64,000 nucleotides of DNA from PR03 sp964353555 (GTDB taxonomy: Bacteria; Myxococcota_A; UBA9160; PR03): positions 15,303 through 79,302 of the forward strand of contig CAYGWM010000006.1 of assembly GCA_964353555.1 (NCBI GenBank), read 5' to 3'. The notes under the pieces were generated by a model that was given only the letters and a program-made list of their open reading frames with translations, was not told the origin of the DNA and ran no database searches. The number at the start of each line of letters is the position of its first letter. Position 1 is the first letter of the stretch. Of this stretch, positions 1 through 8,616 are shown piece by piece. A program made the translations under genes and the position numbers.

Positions 1-1047
1 CTTGTCGACGCGCAGTCCCGTCTTCGCGGCGATCGCGAGGATCGGCGTGTCGGCGGCGAAGCGGATCCGCTCGAGGACGGTCTCGCGCGCGCGCTGCGAA
101 GCGCCGCGTTCGTGCACCAGATCCCACTTGTTCAGCAGCACCGCGGTCGCGCAGCCGCTGTCGCGCGCGAGCCCGAGCACGGTGATGTCCTGGTCGGTGA
201 AACCATCCGCCGCGTCGGTGACGACCAACGCGATCTCGGCGCGCTCGAGCGACCTCACCGCCATCAGCGCGCTGACGCGCTCGCCGGTTCGGTCGCGGCG
301 GCCGCGGCGGCGCAGCCCCGCGGTGTCGACCAACACGTAGGTGCCGTCGGGCCGCTCGAGCACGCTGTCGATGGCGTCGCGCGTGGTGCCGCCCTCGTCC
401 GACACCACCATGCGTTCGGTGCCGAGCAGCCGATTCACCAGCGAACTCTTGCCGACGTTCGGACGACCGACCACCGCGACGCGGAATACGTCCGGATCGT
501 CCGCGTCGGGATCCGCCGGGCCAGCCGCCCCGACATCCGCCGGCAGCTCTGCGACGATCTCTTCGAGCACGTCCCATGCGCCGCGCCCGTGCTCGGCCGA
601 GATCGCGCGCACGCGAGCAAAGCCGAGACGATGAAACTCGGCGGCGCGCGGTTCGTGCTTCGGCGTGTCGCACTTGTTCACGACCAGCGCGATGGGTCGG
701 TCGCTCTTGCGCAGTTCGCGCGCGATCGATTCGTCTTCAGGCAAGAGCCCCGCGTTCGCGTCCACGACGAACAAGATGGCGTCGGCATCGCGCACCGCGG
801 CGCGCGCTTGCGCCTGTACGGCCGCACCGAGTCCTTCGCTCTGGTCCGGCTCGAAGCCGGCGGTGTCGACGACGACGACGCGGCGCCCCGCGACGTCGAC
901 GGCCTGCACGATGCGATCGCGCGTGAGACCCGGAATGTCGTCGACGAGTGCGCGCCGCCGACCCGCGTAGCGATTGAAGAGCGTCGACTTGCCGACATTG
1001 GGGCGCCCCACGATGGCAACGAGCGGAGCGACAGGTCGAGACGGCAT
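1..1047 (-). CDS. der: GTPase Der (EngA), C-terminus beyond window
   Basis: Ribosome-associated GTPase needed for 50S subunit assembly. Two tandem GTPase domains are visible: the first P-loop is GRPNVGKS at residues 14-21, and a second GRPNVGKS lies near residue 195, followed by a switch segment ending in GGTTRDA. The duplicated G domain separated by an acidic linker is diagnostic of Der. The ATG at 1047 gives the usual short N-terminal lead (about ten residues) before the first P-loop. The frame is open to base 1, so 349 codons are present and the C-terminal KH-like domain (roughly 100 residues) is off the window. It is divergent from the secreted-protein gene at 1214. Identity is secure. 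Confidence 0.95.
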   Translation of the reverse strand, partial: MPSRPVAPLVAIVGRPNVGKSTLFNRYAGRRRALVDDIPGLTRDRIVQAVDVAGRRVVVVDTAGFEPDQSEGLGAAVQAQARAAVRDADAILFVVDANAGLLPEDESIARELRKSDRPIALVVNKCDTPKHEPRAAEFHRLGFARVRAISAEHGRGAWDVLEEIVAELPADVGAAGPADPDADDPDVFRVAVVGRPNVGKSSLVNRLLGTERMVVSDEGGTTRDAIDSVLERPDGTYVLVDTAGLRRRGRRDRTGERVSALMAVRSLERAEIALVVTDAADGFTDQDITVLGLARDSGCATAVLLNKWDLVHERGASQRARETVLERIRFAADTPILAIAAKTGLRVDK

Positions 1048-1122
1048 GGGGCTCACGGGTGGAAACACTCGATTCAAATTGCAGCGAGAGCCGGCGAGGC
1101 CCGCGAAGAGCGTCGAGTTTGC

Positions 1123-1152
1123 TTGACAATCGCAGCCGCGCGCAACTAGGGT
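1123..1152 (+). promoter_or_regulatory. Candidate sigma-70 promoter for the gene at 1214
   Basis: A perfect -35 hexamer TTGACA (1123-1128) is followed after 18 bp by TAGGGT (1147-1152), which keeps only the first two and last bases of the -10 consensus. It lies in the short divergent region between der and the 1214 gene, about 60 bp before the GTG start. Prediction by eye only. Confidence 0.35.
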
Positions 1153-1213
1153 TGCCGCGGGTTGCGCCGCGGGGGGCGGGACCGGTCGTCTGCACGATGG
1201 AGGGGGACTCGCC

Positions 1214-1666
1214 GTGATCTGCCTTGCGCGCCGCTTCGCTTCACTGACTTTCCTCGTTGCGCTGCTCGTTGCGGCGGCGCCGGGTGTATCGCACGCCGGT
1301 GCGAAGACGCTCGCCCGGTCGGTCCAGAATCTGATCTTCTTCCCGTTCGATCTCGCGCTCTCCCCCTTCGTTGCCACCAAGACCACCTACGAAAGCTGGC
1401 GGGACAGCGACGACACCAAGGCCGTGAAATACGGCTATGCGCTCTTCGCGCCGTTCTGGAGTTTCGGCGTCGAAGCGGGCGCTTCCGTCATCCGCGGCGT
1501 CGCGGGAATGATCGAGCTGCTGCCCGGAATCGTCTTGCTCCCGTTCGACGGCGAGATGAATGCGATCTACGACCTGCCCGAGACGCAGCCCGCGTGGGTC
1601 GACGTCGGCTCCGACGCGTTCCGGATGAAGTTCGGCGTGAACTACCTGGCGGCCTCGAGCGAATAG
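1214..1666 (+). CDS. Secreted protein of unknown function
   Basis: A 150-residue protein I do not recognise with certainty. It begins with a clear Sec signal peptide (hydrophobic FLVALLVAAAPGVSHA, cleavage expected near residue 28). The mature part has two hydrophobic or amphipathic stretches separated by polar turns. The pattern of short hydrophobic helices with Pro-Phe pairs loosely resembles small exosortase-associated secreted proteins of the TIGR04073 type, but I would not name it so. The GTG start is chosen because GGAGGGGG sits eight bases upstream and the signal peptide begins immediately. Its 3' end overlaps the 3' end of convergent miaA by 25 bp. Confidence 0.75.
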   Translation: MICLARRFASLTFLVALLVAAAPGVSHAGAKTLARSVQNLIFFPFDLALSPFVATKTTYESWRDSDDTKAVKYGYALFAPFWSFGVEAGASVIRGVAGMIELLPGIVLLPFDGEMNAIYDLPETQPAWVDVGSDAFRMKFGVNYLAASSE

Positions 1667-2628
1667 TCGGCGCTGCCCTCGTCCTTGTCGAGAAAAGCCC
1701 GCACGCGCGACTCGATCTCGCGGCTGTCGTCGGGTGTCAGCCAGATGGCGTCCGGCACCGCGCGAAACCAGGTGCGTTGACGCCGCGCGAATTGGCGGGT
1801 GTCGCGCCGCATCCCGGCGAGCGCGTTGTCGAGCGTGTCCTGCCCGTCCACGACGGCCATCAGATGGCGATAGCCGATCGCCTGCATCGGGCGCAGCGCG
1901 GCGCCGTAGCCGCGCTCTCGTAGCGCACGGCACTCCTGAAGCAGGCCCGCTCGGATCATCGCTTCGGCGCGCGCATCGATGCGCGCGTCCAGCGCGTCGC
2001 GACCCGGGTCGATGACGAGAAAGAGCGTGCGGAACGGCCGGTCGCTGAAGCCGTGCTGCGCGCGAAGTTGTGACGCCGGAACGCCCCCGTGCGTCACCAG
2101 CTCTAGGGCGCGCACGGTGCGCCGCAAATCGTTGGGATGGATTCGCAGCGCCGCTTCCGGGTCGAGCACCGTCAGGCGGCGGTGCAAGCGGCCGGGGTCG
2201 CCCTCTTCCGCGGCGCGCTTCGCTTCGCGCTCGAGCTGCGCCCGCAGCGCGGGATCCGGGTCGCCGTCGTGGATCAGGCCTTCGAGAAACGAGCGGATGT
2301 AGAGACCGGTGCCGCCGGTCAGGAAGACGGCTCCGCTGCGGGCATGGATCGCCGCGGCGGCGCGGCGCGCTTCGCGCGAATAGCGCCCCGCGTTGTACAC
2401 GACATCAGGCGGCACGACGTCGAGCAGGTGGTGCGGCACGCGCGCGCGATCGGCGAGCGACGGCTTGGCGGTCCCGATGTCGAGCCCCTGGTAGACCTGC
2501 ATCGAGTCGGCGTTGACGATCTCGCCGCCAAAGCGCAGCGCGAGATCGATTGCGATCTCGCTCTTGCCCGCGGCGGTCGGACCCGCGATGACGATGACGG
2601 GCTCTTGTCGGGGACTGGACTCGGACAC
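1642..2628 (-). CDS. miaA: tRNA dimethylallyltransferase
   Basis: Transfers the dimethylallyl group from DMAPP to A37 of tRNAs reading UNN codons. It is 328 residues, normal for the family. The P-loop GPTAAGKS is at residues 16-23, the conserved DSMQVYQGLDIGTAKP segment follows at about 41-56, and VGGTGLY-like (here TGGTGLYIRSFLEG) substrate-channel residues come later. It lies 24 bp downstream of mutL on the same strand, the common mutL-miaA arrangement, so they are probably cotranscribed. The C-terminal 25 bp overlap the convergent gene ending at 1666. Confidence 0.95.
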   Translation of the reverse strand: MSESSPRQEPVIVIAGPTAAGKSEIAIDLALRFGGEIVNADSMQVYQGLDIGTAKPSLADRARVPHHLLDVVPPDVVYNAGRYSREARRAAAAIHARSGAVFLTGGTGLYIRSFLEGLIHDGDPDPALRAQLEREAKRAAEEGDPGRLHRRLTVLDPEAALRIHPNDLRRTVRALELVTHGGVPASQLRAQHGFSDRPFRTLFLVIDPGRDALDARIDARAEAMIRAGLLQECRALRERGYGAALRPMQAIGYRHLMAVVDGQDTLDNALAGMRRDTRQFARRQRTWFRAVPDAIWLTPDDSREIESRVRAFLDKDEGSADYSLEAAR

Positions 2629-2652
2629 AGCGGCGCAGGCTAGCGGTTACCG

Positions 2653-4440
2653 CTAGGCGCGGCCGAAACGGCGCTCGAGTTCGCTGCGGCCGATCGGCAC
2701 CGCGACGGGGCGCCCGTGTGGGCACGTCGGCGCGAAGGGGATCGTGTCGAGTGCGGCGAGCAGCGCCTGCTGCTCGCGCGGCTCGAGGCGGTCGCCAGCG
2801 CGGCGGGCCGCGTGACAGGCGAGCGACGCGAAGAGCGCGTCGGCGGCGTCGGGATGGCGCAGCGTCCCTGCCCCATCGCCCCGCCCGCCGCCCAGCTGAT
2901 CGGCGATGTCACGCAGCAGCGACACGGGGTCGTGTCCGGCGAGTAGCGCCGGGATCGCGCGGACGGCTACCGCGCGTTCGCCAAACGGCTCGACCTCGAA
3001 GCCGAGCTGCAACAGCTCGTCCGCGTTCGCGCTGATGCGCGCGACGCGGTCGGGCGCGAGTTCGACGGTCTCCGTGAGCAGCAACGCCTGGCGCGCGACG
3101 CCCCCCTGGCGCCAGCTCGCGCGCAGTCCCTCGTAGAGCACGCGCTCGTGGGCGGCGTGCTGGTCGATCAGCACGAGCCCGTCGCGGGTCTCGGCGATCA
3201 GATAGGTCGCCAGCACCTGGCCGAGCAGGCGCAGGTCTCCGAATCGAACGGGTGCAGCAGCCCCCGCGGTCGGTTCCGCAAAGAGCGAAGCCGAAGCGCC
3301 CTGCCCCGCTCGATTCACGACCTCGGCGCCCGCGCCCGCGAAGATCCAGTCGCTGGCAGGCGGGCCTTCTCCAACACGACCCGGTGTCGTTTCGAACGCG
3401 ACCGGTGGACGCGCGCCGCTCGGTGCGATCCAGTGGCGTTGCTCGAGCGATTGGCGCACTGCCCGCGCAACGAGCCGGTGCACTGCTGCCGGATCTGCGA
3501 AGCGCACTTCCCACTTCGCGGGGTGCACGTTGACGTCGACGGCCTCGGGCGGAACGTCGAGAAAGAGCAGCGCCGTCGGATAGCGACCGCGCGGCAGGAC
3601 ATCGCGGTAGGCATCGAGCAGCGCGTGGCGCAGCAGCCGGTCGCGCACCGGGCGGCGATTCACGAACAGGTGAAGGCCCGCGGCGTTCGCTCGCTGCACG
3701 TCGGGACGGGAGACGAAGCCTTCGATGCGAACTGCGCCTTCCTCCCCGCGCGCCGGCACCAGTCCCTCCGCTTCCCGCTCGGAGAGCACCGCTGCGACGC
3801 GCTCGATCGGATCGCGCACGGCGGGCCAGGACAGCACCGGTCGATCGTCGCGCTGCACGTCGAAGTGGACGCCGGGCAGCGCGAGCGCAGCGCGCGCGAG
3901 CCACTCGGCGACGTGGCCCCATTCGGTCGCGGCGCTCTTCAGGAACTTGCGACGTGCCGGTACGTTGACGAAGAGGTCGGCGACTTCGATCCGGGTGCCT
4001 TCGGGTCCACCCGCGGCGCGCGCGTCCTGCAGCTTGCCCGCTTCGATCCGGAGCTCGAAGCCCTCCGCGGTGCCGCGCGCCCGGGTCCGGAGCCGCAATC
4101 GCGACACCGACGCGATGGCCGGCAGCGCCTCGCCGCGGAAGCCGAAAGTGTGGATCCGGATCAGATCTTCGCCGGACGCGATCTTGCTCGTCGCGTGGCG
4201 CTCGAGCGCGAGACGCGCATCGTCGGCGCTCATGCCGAATCCGTCGTCGGTGACGGCGATCAGTGACGTGCCGCCATCGCGCACCTCGACGCGAATCCGT
4301 TCGGCGCCCGCATCGAGCGCGTTCTCGACCAGTTCCTTCACGACGGACGCGGGCCGCTCGACGACCTCGCCGGCGGCGATCTGATCGACCAGATCGTCGG
4401 GTAGCCGGCGGATCGCGCCAGCAACGGGTTCGAGATCCAT
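2653..4440 (-). CDS. mutL: DNA mismatch repair protein MutL, endonuclease type
   Basis: Couples MutS mismatch recognition to strand incision. The N-terminal GHKL ATPase shows ELVENALDAG, DDGFGMS and HTFGFRGEAL. The C-terminal part carries the metal-dependent endonuclease motif DQHAAHERVLYE, matching DQHA-X2-E-X4-E, plus ACHAARRAGD and CPHGRP near the C-terminus. This variant is expected in bacteria that lack MutH, so MutL itself nicks the daughter strand. It is 595 residues and the first gene of a likely mutL-miaA operon. A start at 4440 places the ATPase domain about 15 residues in, as usual. Confidence 0.95.
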   Translation of the reverse strand: MDLEPVAGAIRRLPDDLVDQIAAGEVVERPASVVKELVENALDAGAERIRVEVRDGGTSLIAVTDDGFGMSADDARLALERHATSKIASGEDLIRIHTFGFRGEALPAIASVSRLRLRTRARGTAEGFELRIEAGKLQDARAAGGPEGTRIEVADLFVNVPARRKFLKSAATEWGHVAEWLARAALALPGVHFDVQRDDRPVLSWPAVRDPIERVAAVLSEREAEGLVPARGEEGAVRIEGFVSRPDVQRANAAGLHLFVNRRPVRDRLLRHALLDAYRDVLPRGRYPTALLFLDVPPEAVDVNVHPAKWEVRFADPAAVHRLVARAVRQSLEQRHWIAPSGARPPVAFETTPGRVGEGPPASDWIFAGAGAEVVNRAGQGASASLFAEPTAGAAAPVRFGDLRLLGQVLATYLIAETRDGLVLIDQHAAHERVLYEGLRASWRQGGVARQALLLTETVELAPDRVARISANADELLQLGFEVEPFGERAVAVRAIPALLAGHDPVSLLRDIADQLGGGRGDGAGTLRHPDAADALFASLACHAARRAGDRLEPREQQALLAALDTIPFAPTCPHGRPVAVPIGRSELERRFGRA

Positions 4441-4551
4441 CGACTTTCTCTCCCGCTCGGGACTGGATCGAAATGCCGGGCCGATGATTGCGGTGCGAAG
4501 TCCCAGGCGCCAACGCCGCCAGCAAAATTGCCCCCCAAGCCTTCATTTTCA

Positions 4552-4581
4552 TTGACAAACCTATACGTTTCTCCATAGCCT
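4552..4581 (+). promoter_or_regulatory. Candidate sigma-70 promoter for the AAA+ gene at 4615
   Basis: TTGACA (4552-4557), an 18-bp spacer and TAGCCT (4576-4581). The surrounding 40 bp are conspicuously AT-rich for this genome (attttcattgacaaac), which supports a promoter. It has the same architecture as the candidate at 1123. The ATG of the downstream gene is 34 bp further on. Confidence 0.4.
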
Positions 4582-4614
4582 CCAGCTTCAGTCCGGCACT
4601 GGGGGGGTCCGACG

Positions 4615-5619
4615 ATGTCCGAACTTGCGATCACGCACGTTGCCCAAGGGGGCGTGCGCCACGAAGGCGCCGCGCTGGGTCTCGACGGTGCTGCGCGTCC
4701 GATCGGGCGGCGGCGCGAAGACCGCATCGTCGCCGCTAGCCCGCTCACCCAACGAGCCGTCGACCGCGCGCAGATCGCAGCGCGCAGCGAGCAGCCCGTG
4801 CTGGTGCGCGGCCCGGCGGGGGCAGGCAAGTCGATGCTCGCCCGCGCAGTCCATGCTTGGAGCCTCGTCGCGGCGGGACCGCTGGAAACCCTACACTGCG
4901 CTGCCGTCCCTGAGCCGTTGCAAGCGCGCGAACTGTTCGGCTGCGCTGCCGGCACGTACCCGGCGCTTCCCGATGCGTTCGAGGGTGCGATTGCGCGCGC
5001 GGCAGGCGGCACGTTGCTGCTCGAAGGAATCGATGCGCTCGCGGCGCCCGTGCGCACGGCGTTGTCGCGAGCGCTGGCGGCGAATCGCTATCGGCGCGAG
5101 GGAGACGGCGAGGAACGCCCGTTGCGCGCCCGCATCGTCGCGACGGCGGATCGCAGCTCCGGCGAGATTCCGATCGGGGTTCCGCACCAGGAACTCGTAC
5201 TCGCTCCGCTCAGTGAACGACGCGAAGACGTGCTTCCGCTCGCAGCGCACTTCCTCGCGCTCTTCGCTGCCGAGGCTGGCTCCGAGCCGGTCGGATTCGC
5301 GACCGACGCGCGCACTGCGCTGCTGGAAGAGTCCTGGCCCGGCAACGTCGCGGAGCTGCGCGAGCGGGTGCGCCAGGCGGTGCGCCTCGCAGGCGGCGGT
5401 GCGGTCAGCTCGGAGGCGTTGATGCTGGCGGCGCGCGCGGATCGCGTGCCGTCGTTCCGCGACGCCAAGCGCGCCTTCGAGGCGCGTTACGTCGAGAGTC
5501 TGTTGCGGCTCTGCGACGGCAACATCTCGCAGGCGGCGCGACTCGCCAAGAAGGACCGCAAGGACTTCTACGACGTGATTCGGCGCACCGGAGTCGATCC
5601 CTCGCTGTTCCGCCGCTGA
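4615..5619 (+). CDS. Degenerate NtrC-like AAA+ regulator lacking the GAFTGA loop
   Basis: A 334-residue sigma-54-interaction-type AAA+ protein. There is a short N-terminal segment, Walker A GPAGAGKS near residue 65, a Walker-B-like region AAGGTLLLEGID, an arginine-finger and sensor region around ERREDVLPLAAHFL, the C-terminal lid (SWPGNVAELRERV), and a Fis-type helix-turn-helix at about 305-325 (GNISQAARLAKKDRKDFYDV). In genuine enhancer-binding proteins the segment ELFGHxxGAFTGA precedes Walker B; here it reads ELFGCAAGTYPALPDAF, so the sigma-54-contacting loop is lost. Walker B also has LLEGID instead of FLDEI. It is therefore probably a DNA-binding protein that cannot remodel sigma-54 holoenzyme. 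Partner and target unknown. Confidence 0.8.
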   Translation: MSELAITHVAQGGVRHEGAALGLDGAARPIGRRREDRIVAASPLTQRAVDRAQIAARSEQPVLVRGPAGAGKSMLARAVHAWSLVAAGPLETLHCAAVPEPLQARELFGCAAGTYPALPDAFEGAIARAAGGTLLLEGIDALAAPVRTALSRALAANRYRREGDGEERPLRARIVATADRSSGEIPIGVPHQELVLAPLSERREDVLPLAAHFLALFAAEAGSEPVGFATDARTALLEESWPGNVAELRERVRQAVRLAGGGAVSSEALMLAARADRVPSFRDAKRAFEARYVESLLRLCDGNISQAARLAKKDRKDFYDVIRRTGVDPSLFRR

Positions 5620-5663
5620 GGGACCGACTCCCACACTCGACGAACGCTGATACCCTCCGCGCG

Positions 5664-6467
5664 ATGCGCGTCGCCGTCGTCCAGATGACTTCCACCGACG
5701 AGGTTGCCAGCAACCTCGCAGAGGCAGAGAAGTGGGTCGCACAGGCGGCCGAGCTGGGCGCCGAACTGATCGCGTTGCCCGAGAATTTCGCCTACTTGCG
5801 CCGCGAAGGCACCGCCGTCCCGTGCGCACAGTCGATCGACGGCGAGATCGTCGGCTCGCTGCGAAGCTGGGCCGAGCGACACCGCGTCTGGCTGATCGGC
5901 GGCACGTTCCTCGAGTCCATTCCGGGCGACACGCGGGCGTACAACACCAGCGTCGCGATCTCCCCGCGCGGCGAAGTCGTCGCGGTCTACCGGAAGATCC
6001 ACCTCTTCGATGTCGATCTGTCGGCGCAGGGTGGCCAGGTCTACCGGGAGTCCGACACCGTCGCGCCGGGCACCGAAGTGGTGTCGTTCGAGACGCCGGC
6101 TGGCGTCGTGGGTCTCTCGGTCTGTTACGACGTACGTTTTCCGGAGTTGTATCGCGGCCTCGCCGCGCGCGGCGCGCGCTTCCTCTGCGTTCCCGCCGCG
6201 TTCGCGTGCGAGACCGGGCGCGATCACTGGGAGGTGCTGCTGCGTGCGCGCGCGATCGAGAATCTCTGCTTCGTGCTGGCACCCGCGCAGTGCGGCGAAC
6301 ACCCAGGCGGGCGACTCACCTACGGCCGGTCGATGGTGGTGGATCCGTGGGGCATCGTGATCGCACGGGCGCCCGATCGCGCGGGAGTCGTGATCGCCGA
6401 GTGCCACATCGAAGATCAGGATCGCGTCCGCGCGACACTCCCGGCACTACGCCACCGGCGTCTGTAG
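5664..6467 (+). CDS. Carbon-nitrogen hydrolase, Nit1/Nit2-like amidase
   Basis: A 267-residue nitrilase-superfamily amidase. The catalytic triad is visible: Glu in LPENFAYL (about residue 43), Lys in YRKIHLFDVD (about 112) and Cys in GLSVCYDVRFPELYR (about 155). The IHLFDVD and CYDVRFPELYR signatures match the Nit1/Nit2 branch, whose characterised members hydrolyse deaminated glutathione or omega-amides (metabolite repair). Cytosolic, no signal peptide. Close downstream spacing to the FHA gene (86 bp) allows but does not prove cotranscription. Confidence 0.9.
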   Translation: MRVAVVQMTSTDEVASNLAEAEKWVAQAAELGAELIALPENFAYLRREGTAVPCAQSIDGEIVGSLRSWAERHRVWLIGGTFLESIPGDTRAYNTSVAISPRGEVVAVYRKIHLFDVDLSAQGGQVYRESDTVAPGTEVVSFETPAGVVGLSVCYDVRFPELYRGLAARGARFLCVPAAFACETGRDHWEVLLRARAIENLCFVLAPAQCGEHPGGRLTYGRSMVVDPWGIVIARAPDRAGVVIAECHIEDQDRVRATLPALRHRRL

Positions 6468-6553
6468 CGCGCAATCGCTGTCCTCAAGCGGCCACCCTGC
6501 CGCGCCGATGCGGGAGCCGGCGCGCGGGGCGCCGCGGATTGGAGGTCGCAGCC

Positions 6554-6874
6554 ATGGCCGGCCAGGGCAACGAGAAGCGTGCGGCGCTGGTGATCCGCAG
6601 CGGGGGATTCGAAGGCACGCGCTATGAGTTGGCCGGCGAAGAGACGCTGATCGGTCGCAATCCCACCACCGACATCACGTTGCTCGACGAGGGCATCAGC
6701 CGCGAGCACGCGATCATCCTGTTCGACGCCGATCACGCGCGCTACGAGATAGAAGACCTCGAGACGACGAACGGAACCAAGGTGAACGGCAAGCGCGTGC
6801 GCAGCGCGCCGCTCGCGGCGGGTGACGAGATCCAGATCGGTCACACCGTCTTCGAGTTCGTGATCGACGCCTAG
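6554..6874 (+). CDS. FHA-domain protein
   Basis: A 106-residue protein made almost entirely of one forkhead-associated domain, which binds phosphothreonine peptides. The FHA signatures are in order: LIGRNPTTDITL (GR), EGISREHAII (SxxH) and ETTNGTKVNGKRV (NG). There is no other domain, so it probably acts as a reader in a Ser/Thr kinase pathway or as a scaffold. A good Shine-Dalgarno GGAGG (6541-6545) eight bases before the ATG fixes the start; the open frame continues far upstream but without a gene-like product. No kinase gene is adjacent in this window. Confidence 0.88.
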   Translation: MAGQGNEKRAALVIRSGGFEGTRYELAGEETLIGRNPTTDITLLDEGISREHAIILFDADHARYEIEDLETTNGTKVNGKRVRSAPLAAGDEIQIGHTVFEFVIDA

Positions 6875-6875
6875 C

Positions 6876-7541
6876 TCAGGCTGCGTTGCCGCGCGAATTG
6901 GTTCGCTCGTAGGTCTGGTAGTGCGCGCGGATCCGCTCCACCACTTCGTCTGCCGAATCGGTGATGTGGAAGAGTGCGAGGTCCTCGGTCGAGATCATTC
7001 CGTGCTGTAGCGGTTCGCGACTGAGCCACTCGAAGAGCCCTTCCCAGAACGAACGACCGTACAATACGACGGGGAAGCCCGGCATCTTGCGCGTCTGCTT
7101 CAGCGTGATCGCTTCGAAGATCTCGTCGAGCGTGCCGAACCCGCCCGGCAGCCCGACGAAGCCGCAGGCGTACTTCACGAACATCACTTTGCGTACGAAG
7201 AAATAGTCGAAGACGAGGCCCGTTTCGACGTGCTCGTTGACGCGTTGCTCGAAGGGCAGCTTGATGTTGAGCCCGATCGACTGACCGCCCGCCTCGATGG
7301 CGCCCAGGTTGCAAGCTTCCATCAGCCCGGGACCGCCGCCGGTGATGATCGAGAAGCCTGCCTTCGCGAGCGCGGCGGCGACGCGCCGCGCTTCCTCGTA
7401 GTAGCGGTGTTCGCGCCCGACCCGCGCACCGCCAAAGAGGGTCACCGCCGGCCAGACGGGCCGCAGCGTCTCGAAGCCCTCGACGAACTCACCCATGATC
7501 TTGAAGATCGTCCAGGTGTCCTTGGCGCGGGGATCATGCAT
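6876..7541 (-). CDS. LOG-family protein (TIGR00730-like nucleotide 5'-monophosphate phosphoribohydrolase)
   Basis: A 221-residue Rossmann protein with the LOG motifs ITGGGPGLMEACNLGA and FVGLPGGFGTLDEIFEA (PGGxGTxxE). Characterised relatives release the base from cytokinin or purine riboside monophosphates; older annotations say lysine decarboxylase, which is not supported by the motif. The ATG at 7541 is preceded by GGGGAG, and translation upstream of it has no homology character. It is convergent with the FHA gene, with one base between the stops. Confidence 0.88.
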   Translation of the reverse strand: MHDPRAKDTWTIFKIMGEFVEGFETLRPVWPAVTLFGGARVGREHRYYEEARRVAAALAKAGFSIITGGGPGLMEACNLGAIEAGGQSIGLNIKLPFEQRVNEHVETGLVFDYFFVRKVMFVKYACGFVGLPGGFGTLDEIFEAITLKQTRKMPGFPVVLYGRSFWEGLFEWLSREPLQHGMISTEDLALFHITDSADEVVERIRAHYQTYERTNSRGNAA

Positions 7542-7591
7542 CTCCCCGTATCGGGCAAGGTGGCGTCGCGCTTGACGGCGCGCTTTTTCCG

Positions 7592-7888
7592 CTATGGCTT
7601 CTTGGACTTGAAGAGCGCATCGAGCGCCGCCCGCCCGCCAGCATTGGGATCCGGCCTCGCCGCCGCCGCGTCGGCGCGCGGCGCGAACCAATCGCAGCGA
7701 TTGGCGCGCTCGCGATCGGAGACGCGTTCGGCGTTCGGCTCGCGGCACTCGTTGTACGCGCCGGGATCGTGGTGGCCGCAGTTGCGACAGGCGTGGAGGT
7801 CGCCATCGCAACGCGGGCAGCAGTCGCGAAAGCCGATGCGTTCGCCGCTGGCGACTTCGATCGCGGTTCCGCAGGCGCCGCAGTGCAT
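7592..7888 (-). CDS. Small zinc-ribbon protein
   Basis: A 98-residue protein not assigned to a named family. The first half is rich in paired cysteines (CGACG at 3-7, CCPRC at 23-27, CRNCGHH and a further C), predicting one or two zinc-binding knuckles. The second half is a charged Arg/Ala/Asp tail ending in FKSKKP. It follows the gene at 7970 divergently and sits upstream of the LOG gene on the same strand (50 bp). Function unknown; nucleic-acid or protein binding is only a guess. Confidence 0.7.
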   Translation of the reverse strand: MHCGACGTAIEVASGERIGFRDCCPRCDGDLHACRNCGHHDPGAYNECREPNAERVSDRERANRCDWFAPRADAAAARPDPNAGGRAALDALFKSKKP

Positions 7889-7969
7889 GGCTCCGACCGT
7901 GCGCCAGCGAGTCGTGCGCTGTCAAGAGACCTCGGCATCGGCGTCCTCGGGTGATAGCTTGCCGACGCC

Positions 7970-8608
7970 ATGACGCGCCCGGTTCCCACCGCTCTGCTCG
8001 CGATCGCGGTTCTGCTCGCGACGGGCCCGGCGCTCGCGCAGCCGGGCGCCGGCGCGGCGCCCGACGCCGTCGAGTTCGCGCTCGCATGGGCGCGCGGAGG
8101 CTACGCGTCCCCAGTGATCTGCCGCTTCAAGGAGGAGGTGCAGCGCGGTCTGCGCCGCATCGTGATCGGACCGGGCCCGCGGAACTCTGCGCAGCGCGTC
8201 GACCGGATCCAGTTCTTCGACATCGGCGCCACCGGCGCCAGCCGCTGCCACGACGATCTCGGAGCCGAGGAGCCGAACGTCGTGGGTACGCTGCTCATTT
8301 CCTACACCGCAAAGAGACCCCGTTCCGACACGCCCCAGCGCGACATCGAGCAGCAGCTGAAGATGGGTCCGCTGTCGTTCGAGATCGCGAGTGGGCGGCT
8401 TCGGATCGGCGCTGCGACGGGGCTTCCCGAGTCGCTGCCCGAAGTCGACTTCGCGGGCGGCAAGCTACGCATCGGCGAAGTCGCGGCGGGCTCCGACGAC
8501 GCGCGTCGTCTCGGTGACTTCGCCAGCCAGCGGCGTCTCCGCCTCGACGCCGAGGCGCCGGACGGCACGCGCATCGGCATGCTGCTGGCCGAGTTCGAGC
8601 GGCGCTGA
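7970..8608 (+). CDS. Secreted protein of unknown function
   Basis: 212 residues with an N-terminal signal peptide (ALLAIAVLLATGPALAQP, cleavage after ALA-Q near residue 23). The mature domain contains two cysteines (VICRF and ASRCHDDL) that could form a disulphide and alternating hydrophobic residues typical of a beta-rich periplasmic domain. No motif is recognised. The gap to the next gene on the same strand is only 8 bp, so it may be coupled to the WaaP-like kinase gene and act in the envelope. Confidence 0.7.
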   Translation: MTRPVPTALLAIAVLLATGPALAQPGAGAAPDAVEFALAWARGGYASPVICRFKEEVQRGLRRIVIGPGPRNSAQRVDRIQFFDIGATGASRCHDDLGAEEPNVVGTLLISYTAKRPRSDTPQRDIEQQLKMGPLSFEIASGRLRIGAATGLPESLPEVDFAGGKLRIGEVAAGSDDARRLGDFASQRRLRLDAEAPDGTRIGMLLAEFERR

Positions 8609-8616
8609 CGCTGCGC

